Of a stretch of DNA of 64,000 nt, positions 37,001 through 47,218 are shown piece after piece; the stretch's first letter is position 1; each line of letters begins with the position of its first letter. The notes beneath the pieces were generated by a model. It was not told where the DNA came from. It saw nothing but the letters and a program-made list of their open reading frames with translations, and ran no database searches. This DNA is from Corticium candelabrum (taxonomy: Eukaryota; Porifera; Homoscleromorpha; Homosclerophorida; Plakinidae). The position numbers and the translations under genes are program-made. Where the stretch lies: NCBI RefSeq assembly GCF_963422355.1, contig NC_085095.1, forward strand, positions 7,186,812-7,250,811. Reading direction: 5' to 3'.

Positions 37001-37528
37001 ACAAGTATCATATTTGGTTCTGACCAGTCTATGTTATCAAAGCTACAGCAGAACATTTCTGACTCCAGTTTTGTCCAGCCACCAGCATTCCGCATATTAA
37101 GTGAGTGGTTAGAGTCACGAGACAACCAATTGATGGTATGTGAATTGTATGATGCTCTACTTGTTGCTCGCATTCCATCTGAACCTCAAAAGCATTTGAG
37201 TTACTTGATGTTGCCTGATGCAGCATCTGAGAAGACGACTCCACCTGGTGACTCTGACAGGGTCACTCCACTCATCAAAGAAATAGTAGCTGAAAACGTT
37301 GGCCATCGCTGGCATGAACTAGGTATATACCTTGCTGTTTCAGAAGGAGTCCTAAGGGAGTGTGAACGACAAATTTACACATACAAAGAGAAATTACATA
37401 AAGTTTTGTCAGCCTGGACAGGTGAAACCCAACATGCTACAGTTCAGCAGTTGTTGGTCGCTTGTGATAATTCTGGAGTGGGAGGAATAGTCAGGAGAGA
37501 GATTAAGTCTAAGCTTGGCACAAACTGA
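31081..37528 (+). CDS. ROCO1: LRR-Roc-COR-tandem Death protein
   Basis: Exons 31,081-32,923, 34,736-36,808 and 36,876-37,528 give 1522 residues; both junctions are phase 1. Residues 1-~200 are degenerate LRRs. Residues ~200-560 are eight copies of a 45-residue double LRR. A Roc GTPase domain follows with GTTMAGKTS (P-loop, ~690), DSGGH (G3, ~737) and SKVD (G4 variant, ~799), then a COR-like region. The end carries two Death-domain-like modules (~1328-1410 and ~1438-1520). ROCO proteins are cytosolic dimerising GTPases; Death domains recruit signalling partners. Sensing through the LRRs is inferred. The start was chosen because an upstream frame open in ROCO2 is closed here by TGA. No stop or frameshift is seen. 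Confidence 0.85.
31674..32753 (+). repeat. ROCO1 135-bp double-LRR array, 8 copies
   Basis: Eight in-frame 135-bp units, each encoding two LRRs (KKLxLxxCNIQQLPAE... and EELxLSxNxNLQPF...). Most bases are invariant. Differences cluster at the x codons and at the position before FSC (P, T or I). Confidence 0.93.
32924..34735 (+). other. ROCO1 intron 1
   Basis: GT-AG intron of 1812 bp, nearly identical to the ROCO2 intron from 62,843 onward. It holds a hairpin (AAGCGCCT pairs with AGGCGCTT, 33,448-33,481) present in both copies, and three short tandem units of TTGCTATGTGTATTGACC type at about 34,140-34,195. No coding sequence seen. Confidence 0.8.
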
Positions 37529-37587
37529 TTGGAACTTGAATCATACAGAGTGATAATCGTATCCATAACAATTGTTGTTTGCTCTGA

Positions 37588-37593
37588 AATAAA
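37588..37593 (+). terminator. Probable ROCO1 polyadenylation signal
   Basis: AATAAA 60 bp after the ROCO1 stop codon. Confidence 0.5.
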
Positions 37594-37759
37594 GAAGTAA
37601 TTATCTATATGTGGACGGGAAAAGGGAAATAAGAAAAACAAGACAACACACTGCTTGCTGCGAACCAACATCCTTATCGTTGTGTGCAGCTACAATATAT
37701 GTAGAAGATTATCATCCAGAAGAAAATATCATCAGAAAGTAAGAAAATTTTGATGACAG

Positions 37760-38267
37760 TGGATTGTTTGTGAACAAGATGGTTATTGATAGGATGACAC
37801 AACTGATTGAAATTACACACAAAGCAATGATGTAACTGCCCGAGAACAAGGTAACATTATTGAGTTGGATGACATACTGTTGGTGCATCTGTTGAGTTCA
37901 AATGTGTATGCATGAGTATGAGTGGAAAGAAACAATTGTAGAGCAACACAAATAGACAGACACATAAAAAACAGAGACATACAACTGAGCACAAAACAGT
38001 CACAAGATAGTTAGAACATAAATCGACCACTTAAGTGTCTCTTGACTCACATATTATTCAGTATATCAAATACACACCAATGAGACGTTGATTGTGTCTG
38101 TAGGTTCACTTCAACTTGATCATCTCTGATATTTCATCATTGACTGGATGTGGCAGGATGTCAAGCAGCCACCAATACGTTCATTTATGTCGACTTGTAC
38201 AGCATGATATCACACCACGAGGGAAGGACAGACACACAAACCTCGGCCTCTTCTTACAAGATGAACA
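37760..38267 (+). pseudogene. CMSS1: CMSS1 last-exon remnant (third copy)
   Basis: The segment from about 38,105 to 38,267 aligns with the last CMSS1 exon, including CATTGACTGGATGTGGCAGGATGT and CCTCGGCCTCTTCT. It has a stop after nine codons and internal deletions. Sequence at 37,780-37,840 matches the end of the preceding exon region. Only the 3' end of the gene is present. It lies right after ROCO1 and tail to tail with PARP exons. Confidence 0.8.
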
Positions 38268-38358
38268 CTCATTATAATGGAAGTTATTGTACAAATAGTG
38301 TATATAGAAGATACAGTAAAGACAAAACTTTAGTTGTTTTGTACTGAACTGCTGATAG

Positions 38359-39134
38359 CTATTTGAAATTGAATCTCAGCTTCACCAGATAACGCATCTT
38401 GACCTACAAGAAAACATCGTGTCACCCTCGTCTATTTGCATTTAATGTTTCTAATTATTTATGTATTTAATTAATTAATTATTTATATATTTAAATTATT
38501 AATTATTAATTTAAATAATTAATTATATTATAGGTATTAGTTACTAATAATCATTATTTGTTTTATTGATAGATGGAGTTATGTATTACATTCGTGCATC
38601 TTACCTGCTTCACATCATAGATGACATACTCTACGACGAAAATACAAATGTTAGTCTCTTGTCCATGGCTGAAAGGTGCGTAGGACGGTTGACTCACCGT
38701 TGTAGTTGAGTGTGTAGCAGTGTGGGTATGTACTTTGGTATCACAAGTTGGACCGAGAGGAACGACACAACCATCAGACCTGCACAAATATAAATTTGTA
38801 TGTATGTGTGTCTGTCTGTGTCTGTCTATCTGTGCTATCTGTCTGTCTGTCTATCTGTTTGTCCATCTATCTGTCTGTCTATCTGTCCATCTGTCTGTCC
38901 ATCTATCTGTCTGTCTATCTGTCCATCTATCTGTCTGTAAGTCTATCTATCTGTCTGCCTATCTATCTGTCCATCCATCTGTCTCAATCTGTTCAATCTG
39001 TCTCCTCACATTGTGTGTATATTCCCTGCATCAGGTGCAATCCTTCCTTTCCCCATAACACTCTGCTTTCCATGCGGCAGCTAATCTGCATCATAATCTG
39101 CAGCTAACAAATCATTCGTTGTCCCCAATGATAC
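38359..39134 (-). pseudogene. PARP catalytic-domain fragment, three exons with one stop
   Basis: Minus-strand exons 39,134-39,010, 38,779-38,605 and 38,403-38,359 join in matching phases (2, then 0). They encode the end of a PARP1/2/3-type catalytic domain: VSLGTTNDLLAADYDAD, LPHGKQSVMGKGRIAPDA, SDGCVVPLGPTCDTK, YVIYDVKQ and VKMRYLVKLRFNFK before the stop. PARPs transfer ADP-ribose from NAD+. A TAG at 39,083-39,081 interrupts exon 1, and no earlier exon was found to the right. The middle exon may contain a further 69-bp intron (GTGAGT...TAGAG). Either a recently dead fragment or a single error in an otherwise live terminus. Confidence 0.72.
38805..39010. repeat. (TCTG)n-rich microsatellite
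   Basis: TCTG/TCTA/TCCA tetranucleotides in the intron between the PARP exons. Frames read SVCLSICL and are not genes. Confidence 0.9.
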
Positions 39135-39476
39135 CTACACCACACAGCCATCAATCACACCAACAATCTACAAACAACGACGAGGCTAAACGAACATCAC
39201 AGAGTAGAAGAAGACCGACGTTTTTCGAGCGAGTAGCAAAACAATAGTTCACACTCTTTGAACAGATATCAGCAAAATAGACACCTTTTCCAAACTAAAA
39301 CAAAAACATACAAAAATCACACATTAAAATATTATAAACAGGTGATGTAATACCATGTAGCCTGTCACTGGTCTCTCTCTCTCTCCCTCTCCCCCTCCCT
39401 CCCTCCCTCCCTCCCTCCCTCCCTCCCTCCCTCCCTCCCTCCCTCCCTCCCTCTCTCCCTCCCTCCCTCCCTCCCT

Positions 39477-39507
<31 letters not shown>

Positions 39508-40440
39508 GCTCTCTACATGTCTCACTGTTGCTGCCCTTTTGTTGCATGGCACCTCATGCATGGCTTAAGGTAGACTACTACAGGGCCATAGCCAGCAGTT
39601 TGGAAGTGGTCCAGTTGAAAATTAGCAAACAATCACAGATCGACGCGCATGTGCATGCAGACTAACACAAAAGATAATTTTTTCTTATGTTACATAGTAA
39701 TGTAGTGACAGAATGCAACGTCTTGAGCGTCATCGATGTCGTAGTGAAAGGCGGCCAGTTATAAAACCATTCATTGGGTTTTTGCAGAGTACGATGTAGC
39801 ACAGGGTTAATTCTTAGACTCCCAGAAGGGTCTCGTAGAAAACAAAAAGTTCACAGAGTGATGAGGCATTAGAAAGAGATAACAGAAGCAACACCATCTG
39901 GTTCCACTTACTATCTGCTATTCTAAAACTAGAATGAACATGTCTACGAGCTGTATACGTTCTGATCTGCAAGCTGCAGGCACTTGTTAGGAGGCTGTCT
40001 CAGAGTGATTAAATATAATTATTTAATCAACTACCGGCCTATTCAAAAGTTGCCGGGAATGATCAGTGGGTGAAAGTACAAATATTAAAGACTGGTCCGG
40101 TTGAAACCGGACTAACCGGACTAACCGAAAACGTCCCTGTACTAGTAGTTGCCATTCATGGACAGATTGACAGTATCCTAGGAATGTGCTCTAGCCAAAC
40201 TCATTTGCATGTGTAAGTTCAAACGTTTCAAGAAAATGTAAGAACAAGAAACTGTCTGTCCGGAAGACATAAGCTTGTAACTACAGTTTGTCCGGCTGGT
40301 CACAAAGTCTTATTGCCATGAGGCCTGTATGGCTATCTCAATATATAATCACCAAGTGACTGTAAATGTAATCATGCAAACCAAATTTAAACATAAACAC
40401 TACAAACAGCTTGCAAACAAAAAGACAAACAAATACATGT
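39135..40440. other. Intergenic region with (CCCT)n tract
   Basis: A CCCT/CTCT microsatellite fills 39,371-39,509. Short duplicated phrases (CCGGACTAACCGGACTAACCG) occur near 40,107. No gene supported. GACA repeats start at about 40,450. Confidence 0.7.
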
Positions 40441-40501
40441 ATAAACTGACTGACAAACAGACAGACAGACAGTCAGACAGACAGACAGACAGACAGACAC
40501 A

Positions 40502-40804
40502 ATTTATGGATCATTGGCGGAAAAGGTTCAGCATTTAATTACAGCGATGCAATGCTAGCGTAATCCAACGCAAGATGTCATCCTTGGGTTGCAGTGTCCA
40601 CACAAAAACAAGCCGCTTTCATCTCCAATAATTAGTGTTGTAATAACTGGACCCTCTTTGGGTTCTTTAGTAGTTAGAAAATGTAATTTTTAGTTCTCAG
40701 TTGGTTCAGTAGTTGATATCTGTAGTCTTTATGTGATTCTGTATAATTTGACTCGTAGTTACATATTGTATGTTGCTAGATTCATGTTTCAAATATATGT
40801 ATTG

Positions 40805-40842
<38 letters not shown>

Positions 40843-40865
40843 GAAAGACAGACAGACAGACAGTG
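40502..40865 (+). mobile_element. Truncated retroelement 3' end with (GACA)n tail
   Basis: Begins with a degenerate copy of the retroelement C-terminal coding end (TGGCGGAAAAGGTTCAGCATTT, TGCAATGCTAGCGTAATC). It ends with TTCAAATATATGTATTGGACA and a GACA tract to about 40,862. Confidence 0.6.
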
Positions 40866-41039
40866 AAAGACATACATCTTTTTTACAAGGACCCTTAGGG
40901 CCCAGGTTCGATACTGCAATGACTATACTTGCTATACTCTAAACTTTCTATACTTGCTATACTCTACACTTTCAGCAGTCACACTATCATGTCACTAGGT
41001 ACGTCATACTTGCTGTACTTCATACTTCATGCTTCAAAC

Positions 41040-41196
41040 TTGCTGGACAGAACTGACACTCCGGAGAGAGAGGCAAGTGTATGTTAGTTCCTTGCCCAAG
41101 GGAACTTATGTATGTGGCCCTTCCGCACTCGAACTCTGACCCAAAGGTCCCGGATGTTGCCAATCTCCAAATGCACACTCTAACCAATTGAGCCAC
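41040..41196 (-). mobile_element. tRNA-derived SINE
   Basis: On the minus strand it starts GTGGCTCAATTGGTTAGAG, a tRNA-like 5' half with an A box (TGGCTCAATTGG). A B-box-like AGTTCGAGTGC follows about 50 bp later. After this comes CCCTTGGGCAAGGAACT, a conserved SINE body motif. Its 5' side abuts the CATA/GACA microsatellite. Pol III transcription is the family expectation. Confidence 0.75.
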
Positions 41197-41332
41197 ATAC
41201 ATACATACATACAGACAGACAGACAGACAGACACACAGAGAGAAAGACAAAGACAGACAGAAAGTCAGACAGACAGACAGACAGAGAAAGACAGACAGAC
41301 AGACAGAGAAAGACATACATACATACATGAGA
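41197..41332. repeat. (CATA)n(GACA)n tract
   Basis: ACAT then GACA repeats, ending in CATACATACATACATGA. It separates the SINE from the 3' end of the R2-like LINE. Confidence 0.9.
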
Positions 41333-44192
41333 GACCCTTTATTATGGTTACAAACCTAAGGGGAGCAACTACAGCTATGCCTAAGCTGCACTCTTACAGC
41401 TGCGCACAATAACAGCTAGTAGCTAAGCTCAAGTTATCCAAACGTGACTATAATATAAGCATTACAATTTAAAACCACGAGTCACTGTTCCTTCTTGACC
41501 AGATGGCGTAGGAAGAGCAGATTACTTTACGACGTATAGAATCGAAAAGAGACGACGATTCATGACCCTTGGTACTTGTCCAGTCATTGATGAAAGTGAA
41601 AAAAGAGTCAGAAACAACGCCTCTAGAACCGACTTCTACTGTCACAAGCGAAACATGATAGCCTGCATCTTGGATGTTGTAAACGAGATCTCTGTATTTG
41701 GTGCTTTTCCTGTGTGCCGCTGCAGTCATTAGTTCGTCAAAAGGTACAGTAAGTTCCATTAGTACTATGCGCTTTTCCTCTTTGTTAAAGATACATATAT
41801 CAGGACGGAGAGTGGAGAAGAAGGTCCGAAGCAAGAACCCGTAGCAGCAGTTCTGAAGATCGCATTCAAGCTCAAAATTGGGCAAGAGGTGCTGGTCTAG
41901 AAAGTCTCTAATAAGAGAGAGCACTTCATTGTGCCGCCAAGTGAACCGACCCTGATTTAGAGCAATTGGGCAGTGGTTAAGAACGTGAAGCAACGTCTGC
42001 CTACCTGAACAAAGGGGACAACGATCAGTAGCGGATTTCCTCCATCGAAACAAATTAGCGTTGTGAGGTAAGGTGTCTACGATGGCATTGACTGACCATT
42101 TGAAAATCGCATCAGGAAGATGACCTATCACTCTTGACCAGCCCTGTTGTTGGTCGAAATCAGACCTAAAGAAGGATCCTTGGACAGTCCTTTGCTGAAG
42201 AGTGTCAAGGTCAACGTTCTCCACTTGTTGCAGTATAGAGCGTTCAATATCTTTGAGGGACGAGTCCACAGCAAATTTAGCAGCAACAAATTTGCGGTTC
42301 TTTATCTGCAATTGGTGATGGCTTTCACAAACTGCTAACTGCCTGACCACACAGTCGCCGGAATCCAGCAAGCGGCGCAATTTGCAGCTGACCAATGTCA
42401 TGAGCTTGGTTGAAGGCTTGGGAAGACCTAGACCACAATCTTTGACAGACAGAAACAAGATGGATGGGTTAGCCGGTTTTGCTAGTCCAGACCACTGTTT
42501 CAGGAAACGCGTTACTAGGCTATCCACATGTCGTTCTACCCAGGAGATGGAAAGGTCAAGTAAACCCAGCAGCCACGACATGCTCGGGCAGACGTACAAA
42601 CGGTAGATTTTAAGCTTCTGCTGTCTTCTGATCTTCAGGGAGTCGACTGTTTTACACAGATATTCAAGTCGCTCGACGACGGTTTTTTTTACGACGTTGT
42701 CAGATAGCCGTATGTCGAAAGGTAGGCCCAAAAATTTGAAGACAGATGAGCCTATGAAAGGCACCGTTTGATTACCGATGACAAGAGAGGGGTTGAACAC
42801 ATACGGAAGTTTCCGACTAGACAAGGCCAGGCTTCGACATTTGGCCACATTGACTTTCATATGAGCCCAACGAAAGAAGAAGTCACTTATCCGACACAAG
42901 TATTGACAAGATGAAACACTATTTGTAATAAGGCAGGTGTCATCAGCATACTGTGTAAGAATAAGGTTACAATTTGCATAGGAAAAAGTGTAGGCCAGAG
43001 ATTTGAAAGACGGTTGAGTAACAGTGTCAACGTACAGATTCATTACCATATTGAAAATGGTAACAGAGAGAGGGTCGCCTTGAAACACACCTTTTTGAAA
43101 CTGAATCAGATCAGTGCACCACTGAGGTGATTGAACAAAAATTGCAAGTCTGTGGTACAAGTCCTTGACAATCCGTTGAAACTGGATAGGAAGGTGATAA
43201 TGATCCATAGCGTAATGAATCAAATCGTGGTGGACATTGCCGTAGGCGTTTTCAAGATCAATCCAAATGGCACACAAATTGCGCTGGTTGCTTTTGGCAT
43301 CTTGCAGTGCTCGCCACAATTTGAATTGGTGCTCACTACACCCAGGTATTCCAGGTAAGAACGCTTTCTGCAGATCACTGTTGATGTAACTGTTTGTCAT
43401 TAGATATGACTCCAGTCTTCGCTTCAAGATGGAGGTGTACAATTTGGATACACAAGAAGTCAACGCAATTGGCCGATATTTCCCTGGATTTCTGGGATCG
43501 TCGACAGTACTTGACTTTGGTATAAGCTTCACAACACCGATTTTCCACCGATCAGGCACGCAGCAATTCTTGTGACAATCTTGGAAGAGACTGAGCAGTG
43601 CAGTATGCAGAGATGGACATTTCTTGAATATGACATATGGAATTCGGTCAATTGGCGATGCAGCTGATGCAGTCCTAGACTTTCTGATTACCTGTGTGAC
43701 TTCTTGAATAGATATAGTAGAGACATCAAAGTCACTAGAAGGATATGGAGCCTCCGGAAGAAAGTCGGGAGAGAAGAATCGATGAGGCGATGATGAATAG
43801 CAATGTTGAAAATGAGCAGAAGTGCTGTGAACATCAGGAAACAACTTGGTTGACTTCAGTTTGGTTTGAAAGACTGATGACACAAAATGCCAAAAATCTT
43901 TATCACAATGAGACTTGGCATCTAGGGAATGTCTATGATCGTCATGACTTAATTTCAACTTGCGCAAACGATTGTGTTGACGAACTAAGTGGAACCATTT
44001 CTTGGACAGTGACTTCATCTCGTCACAGGCGCTTCCTGACGACAAGGCTGCACGATACCGTCTCCTACATTCTTTCTTCTGTCGGCGAAGACTAGACAGA
44101 GATTTGATTAACTTCGGGAGTCGCTGACTATGTTTAGAATGACACTTGACTGTTGCCTGAGAACCATACACTTCAGTGACAGAACTGTAAAT
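41333..44192 (-). mobile_element. R2/NeSL-type LINE with restriction-like endonuclease, 5'-truncated
   Basis: The 3' end on the minus strand is AATAAAGGGTCTCTC followed by ATGT repeats. The 5' end also abuts ATGT repeats (44,193-44,243). The element thus appears to sit within a TGTA-type microsatellite. It contains one long open frame. Confidence 0.75.
41469..44186 (-). CDS. LINE reverse transcriptase with C-terminal restriction-like endonuclease
   Basis: About 900 residues without a stop. An N-terminal basic, coiled stretch leads into a reverse transcriptase with the GKYRPIALTS, FQKGVFQGDPLS and YADDTCLI motifs. A CCHC-type zinc knuckle (CPLCSGRQTLLHVLNHC) and an endonuclease core (RPDICIFNKEEKRIVLMELTVPFDE, supplying the P-D and E of the PD-(D/E)xK fold) follow. 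That order defines R2/NeSL-like LINEs, which nick a specific target and prime reverse transcription there. N-terminal zinc fingers usual for the group are absent; the frame begins in the flanking microsatellite, so the copy is probably 5'-truncated. Confidence 0.8.
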   Translation of the reverse strand, partial: SSVTEVYGSQATVKCHSKHSQRLPKLIKSLSSLRRQKKECRRRYRAALSSGSACDEMKSLSKKWFHLVRQHNRLRKLKLSHDDHRHSLDAKSHCDKDFWHFVSSVFQTKLKSTKLFPDVHSTSAHFQHCYSSSPHRFFSPDFLPEAPYPSSDFDVSTISIQEVTQVIRKSRTASAASPIDRIPYVIFKKCPSLHTALLSLFQDCHKNCCVPDRWKIGVVKLIPKSSTVDDPRNPGKYRPIALTSCVSKLYTSILKRRLESYLMTNSYINSDLQKAFLPGIPGCSEHQFKLWRALQDAKSNQRNLCAIWIDLENAYGNVHHDLIHYAMDHYHLPIQFQRIVKDLYHRLAIFVQSPQWCTDLIQFQKGVFQGDPLSVTIFNMVMNLYVDTVTQPSFKSLAYTFSYANCNLILTQYADDTCLITNSVSSCQYLCRISDFFFRWAHMKVNVAKCRSLALSSRKLPYVFNPSLVIGNQTVPFIGSSVFKFLGLPFDIRLSDNVVKKTVVERLEYLCKTVDSLKIRRQQKLKIYRLYVCPSMSWLLGLLDLSISWVERHVDSLVTRFLKQWSGLAKPANPSILFLSVKDCGLGLPKPSTKLMTLVSCKLRRLLDSGDCVVRQLAVCESHHQLQIKNRKFVAAKFAVDSSLKDIERSILQQVENVDLDTLQQRTVQGSFFRSDFDQQQGWSRVIGHLPDAIFKWSVNAIVDTLPHNANLFRWRKSATDRCPLCSGRQTLLHVLNHCPIALNQGRFTWRHNEVLSLIRDFLDQHLLPNFELECDLQNCCYGFLLRTFFSTLRPDICIFNKEEKRIVLMELTVPFDELMTAAAHRKSTKYRDLVYNIQDAGYHVSLVTVEVGSRGVVSDSFFTFINDWTSTKGHESSSLFDSIRRKVICSSYAIWSRRNSDSWF

Positions 44193-44248
44193 GACATACA
44201 TACATACATACATACATACATACATACATACATACATACATACAGACA

Positions 44249-44333
<85 letters not shown>
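44193..44333. repeat. (CATA)n then (CA)n microsatellite
   Basis: CATA repeats at 44,197-44,243, GACA, then CA repeats to 44,332. Confidence 0.95.
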
Positions 44334-44334
<1 letters not shown>

Positions 44335-44339
44335 AACAA

Positions 44340-44809
44340 TAATAAATTCTAATCTCCAACGTTATTTACGTGTCGATCCGCCAATAGTGACAAGTTCATC
44401 TTAGCCTTTCCTTGTCCTGTTGTTCAGTAGTTGGTAGCCTCGTCATCCTACACACTGTCACACACAACGACTTGAACGTGTCGACGTCTCTTCGTATACC
44501 CAGCGGCTACTACTCTACACAATGTGTGTGATATCCTTTGTCAGTTTGCCTGCAGAAAAACAATAAAATCAATGTAAACGTTATATGAGTCAAAGACTAC
44601 AGTAATTGACTGTTTGGTAACCTAGCTCCTAGCAGGATAGGGCCTTGCCATTCTTTCAGTTGTATTTCAACAACCCGAACAGCCTCCTTACCTTGCAGAT
44701 GCGACAGATCAAAGGACTCCGAGGCAACCCAGCTTCATTTTGTGTTTTTGCCAGAGCTTTTCTTACCTTAGGAGCTTTGCGTTTGGCATGCAAATCGTTT
44801 TTGTTTTAT
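44340..44809. other. Region upstream of the dead CMSS1 copy
   Basis: Homology with the region before CMSS1 starts only at about 44,709 (GGACTCCGAGGC). The DUF4347 exon that is divergent from live CMSS1 is not present here. No gene supported. Confidence 0.5.
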
Positions 44810-45012
44810 ATGGAAAACAAGAGAAATCGATCAGGAAAGCACAGCTCTCGTCGTAAGAAGTTTGCAAAAGTTAGTAATTGTAGCAATCAAATTATTAGAG
44901 TGTTTGGTGTGATGTGTGGTCACGTGGTTGGTTGTGTGTACAGGTTGAGACGTTATTATTAAGTAGGAAGCAACAGTGTCGTCAGTTGTGGGATGTTTTC
45001 AGTGAACGTGTT

Positions 45013-45698
45013 CAGACCTGCCAACCTAGCTGAATCAAAATGCGTGAGTTTGCAGGAAAAATGCGGAAGAATGCGGGGTCTAACAATTTTTTGACACGCT
45101 AACAATAGCATTAATATCAATAAATTTTATTTTGTAATAAGTGTTAAATATATATTATATAAATAGTACACTTAAAATAAGCAAAGTGCAACAAACTATA
45201 CACAGAACTTGTACGTACTACTGTCTGTTAGTAAATATATTAAAGCCTAGGCTAACTAGAAGAACGAGGTATGTACACATTGTCGCTGCTAGTTGGGATG
45301 TTCTAGATTCCATTGTTTTGTGGCCTTCTTAGCTAGACAACTCTAGACAACTTCTTGGTAGTCTGGGATAGCTAGCCCCTCCCCTTTCCACTTCCGGACA
45401 GTTTGCCTGACCGACTTCTCCTTCTATGTCAATATTAATATTGTGACCCGGAGACTCTGATTGTGACCAAGTATGTATGAAAGAGCCAGATGGAGAGAGG
45501 GGCTGCACATAGACATTGATATCCAGATCACATGATCAGTAACTTCGTTAATTATTAAGGGTAAGTGTATGGTTACACAGAACAGGCACGCCCACCAATG
45601 GTCAGAATGCGGGAGATTTGATGCCAAATGCGGGTAGGCGAGAGAAGGGTCCCAAATGCGGGAGTCTCCTGCTCAATGCGGGAGAGTTGGCAGCTCTG
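45013..45698. mobile_element. hAT-like MITE, 686 bp, inside a CMSS1 pseudogene exon
   Basis: Inverted ends CAGACCTGCCAAC and CAGAGCTGCCAAC (from the right). A perfect 6-bp target duplication, CGTGTT (45,007-45,012 and 45,699-45,704), is present; the live gene keeps the empty site at about 6403. Four or more AATGCGGGA-type subterminal repeats sit near the right end and two or three near the left. No coding capacity. Confidence 0.88.
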
Positions 45699-45894
45699 CG
45701 TGTTGGGAGCGCTAGCCGGATAGCACCAGTGGATCTTGATGAACTGGAATTGAATGGTGGACAAACAAGATACACACAAACTGAAAACGTGGAAAGACAG
45801 ACAGACAGACAGACAGACAGAGAAGCCGCATGAATGAGAGAAATGGTAATATTGCAGAAATATGGAAAGGAAGTAGACATATTTAGAAATGGCT

Positions 45895-46207
45895 CAAACT
45901 GAACACCTCTTGTGTTTGACCGTTATGGGGATGGGGTGAGCATGCCATCAAGTTTTATCACCTGTCTGTACTGTCTGTGGATGAATACGGCTGCAAGAAC
46001 AGCACGGAATTCAAATTTTTCTGTTGCTCTTCAGTGATGTGTAACGCCCAGGTGCTGTCAAGAAAACTGTGTAGACTTGCTACAACTAGTAAATTAGATT
46101 TAGACTCTTACAAACAATTGGTAGTTCATTAGTGGCTTTGCTGTTTGCGACCTTACGTCACTGGACAGTATTTAGCCTGTACTAGCAGTTGTAATATGCA
46201 AATATAT

Positions 46208-46247
<40 letters not shown>
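45895..46247 (+). mobile_element. Truncated retroelement 3' end with (GACA)n tail
   Basis: Contains degenerate coding pieces (VDEYGCKNSTEFKFF), a 3' UTR, then TGCAAATATATGACA and GACA repeats (46,206-46,246). Confidence 0.55.
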
Positions 46248-46494
46248 TGTCTTCCTCTACCCATATTGTCTACTCCTCTGTATCAACATTGTCATCATGG
46301 ATTGTACGCATCTTTACCTTGCGTCAGCGCTAGGCGTCTTCTATGGTGGCCATGCACGTTGTGATGTCCATCCATGTTATCCGGGAGACAGACAGACAGT
46401 GTTCAGTGTTTTGTTTTTTAGTTGTCACTGTAATGTAGTGTATCGTGCTTTGCTTAATTTGATTTAGCCTGTAATAGTTCTGATTTATGAAAAT

Positions 46495-47218
46495 ATAATA
46501 CCATTGACAGACAGACAGACAGACAGACAGACAAAAAATACAGACAGACAACAGAGCCACAGTACAGGTTTGTCAATAGTGACAAGAGGTCGGACATCCT
46601 TTTTTTGACTCAGATTCAGATGCAGACATTGAATTAGATGTGTCGTTGGCTCATCTATGGTCCTTGGACTCAGTGAAGGCAGCCTCCAGAGAAGAAGGAG
46701 TATAGCCGCAATGAAACAGGAGGAGAAGAAAGAGGCAAAGTATAATTCTGAGCTACTGCCAGAGGGTCCTGCCCATTCGTCATTCCTCCTGTTTTCGAAC
46801 ATTTTGGCCGTTGCAGTGAACTGAACAAGCAGTTAGATATTTGAACAAGCTGGCAAAGAGTGCAAGATATGATGAAGGAAGACAAAATGAGACCGACGTC
46901 AAGACCGAATGGTAATCAATTATTTCAGTGACTCTACAACGTTGCAATGCAAAAGTCGTCTCAGACAAACTCATTAGCATAGCAATCAGATGAGAACATT
47001 GAAATGTAGCTTGCTCAGTGTAATTTTGTATGCTTCAAGACCGTGATGGTCTTGTTGTGTTAGTATTAGGTTGTTCATGATGTAAACGTTTGACTTAAAT
47101 GGAAAATTATGTATTGAGACAGACAAACATCCAGACAGACATACAGACAGACAGATAGACAGACTGACAGACAGACAGACAGACAGACAGACAGATGGAT
47201 CGACAGACAGACATACAA
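46495..47218 (+). mobile_element. Retroelement tail followed by another truncated copy
   Basis: A GACA tail after GAAAATATAATACCATTGACA (46,506-46,533). It is followed by a copy of the C-terminal coding end, frameshifted (around TTTTCGAACATTTTGGCCG at 46,790), a 3' UTR with AAGACCGTGATGGTCTTG, and a GACA tail at 47,118-47,216. Confidence 0.6.

Noticed and set aside
36875..37528. Separate Death-domain gene with GTG start
   Set aside because: A 67-bp GT-AG intron and phase 1 on both sides join it to ROCO1.
39295..39561. Gly/Arg/Glu-rich protein on the minus strand
   Set aside because: Translation of the CCCT microsatellite.
41191..41196. Functional tRNA gene
   Set aside because: The A box is good but the sequence cannot fold into a full cloverleaf and continues into a SINE body.
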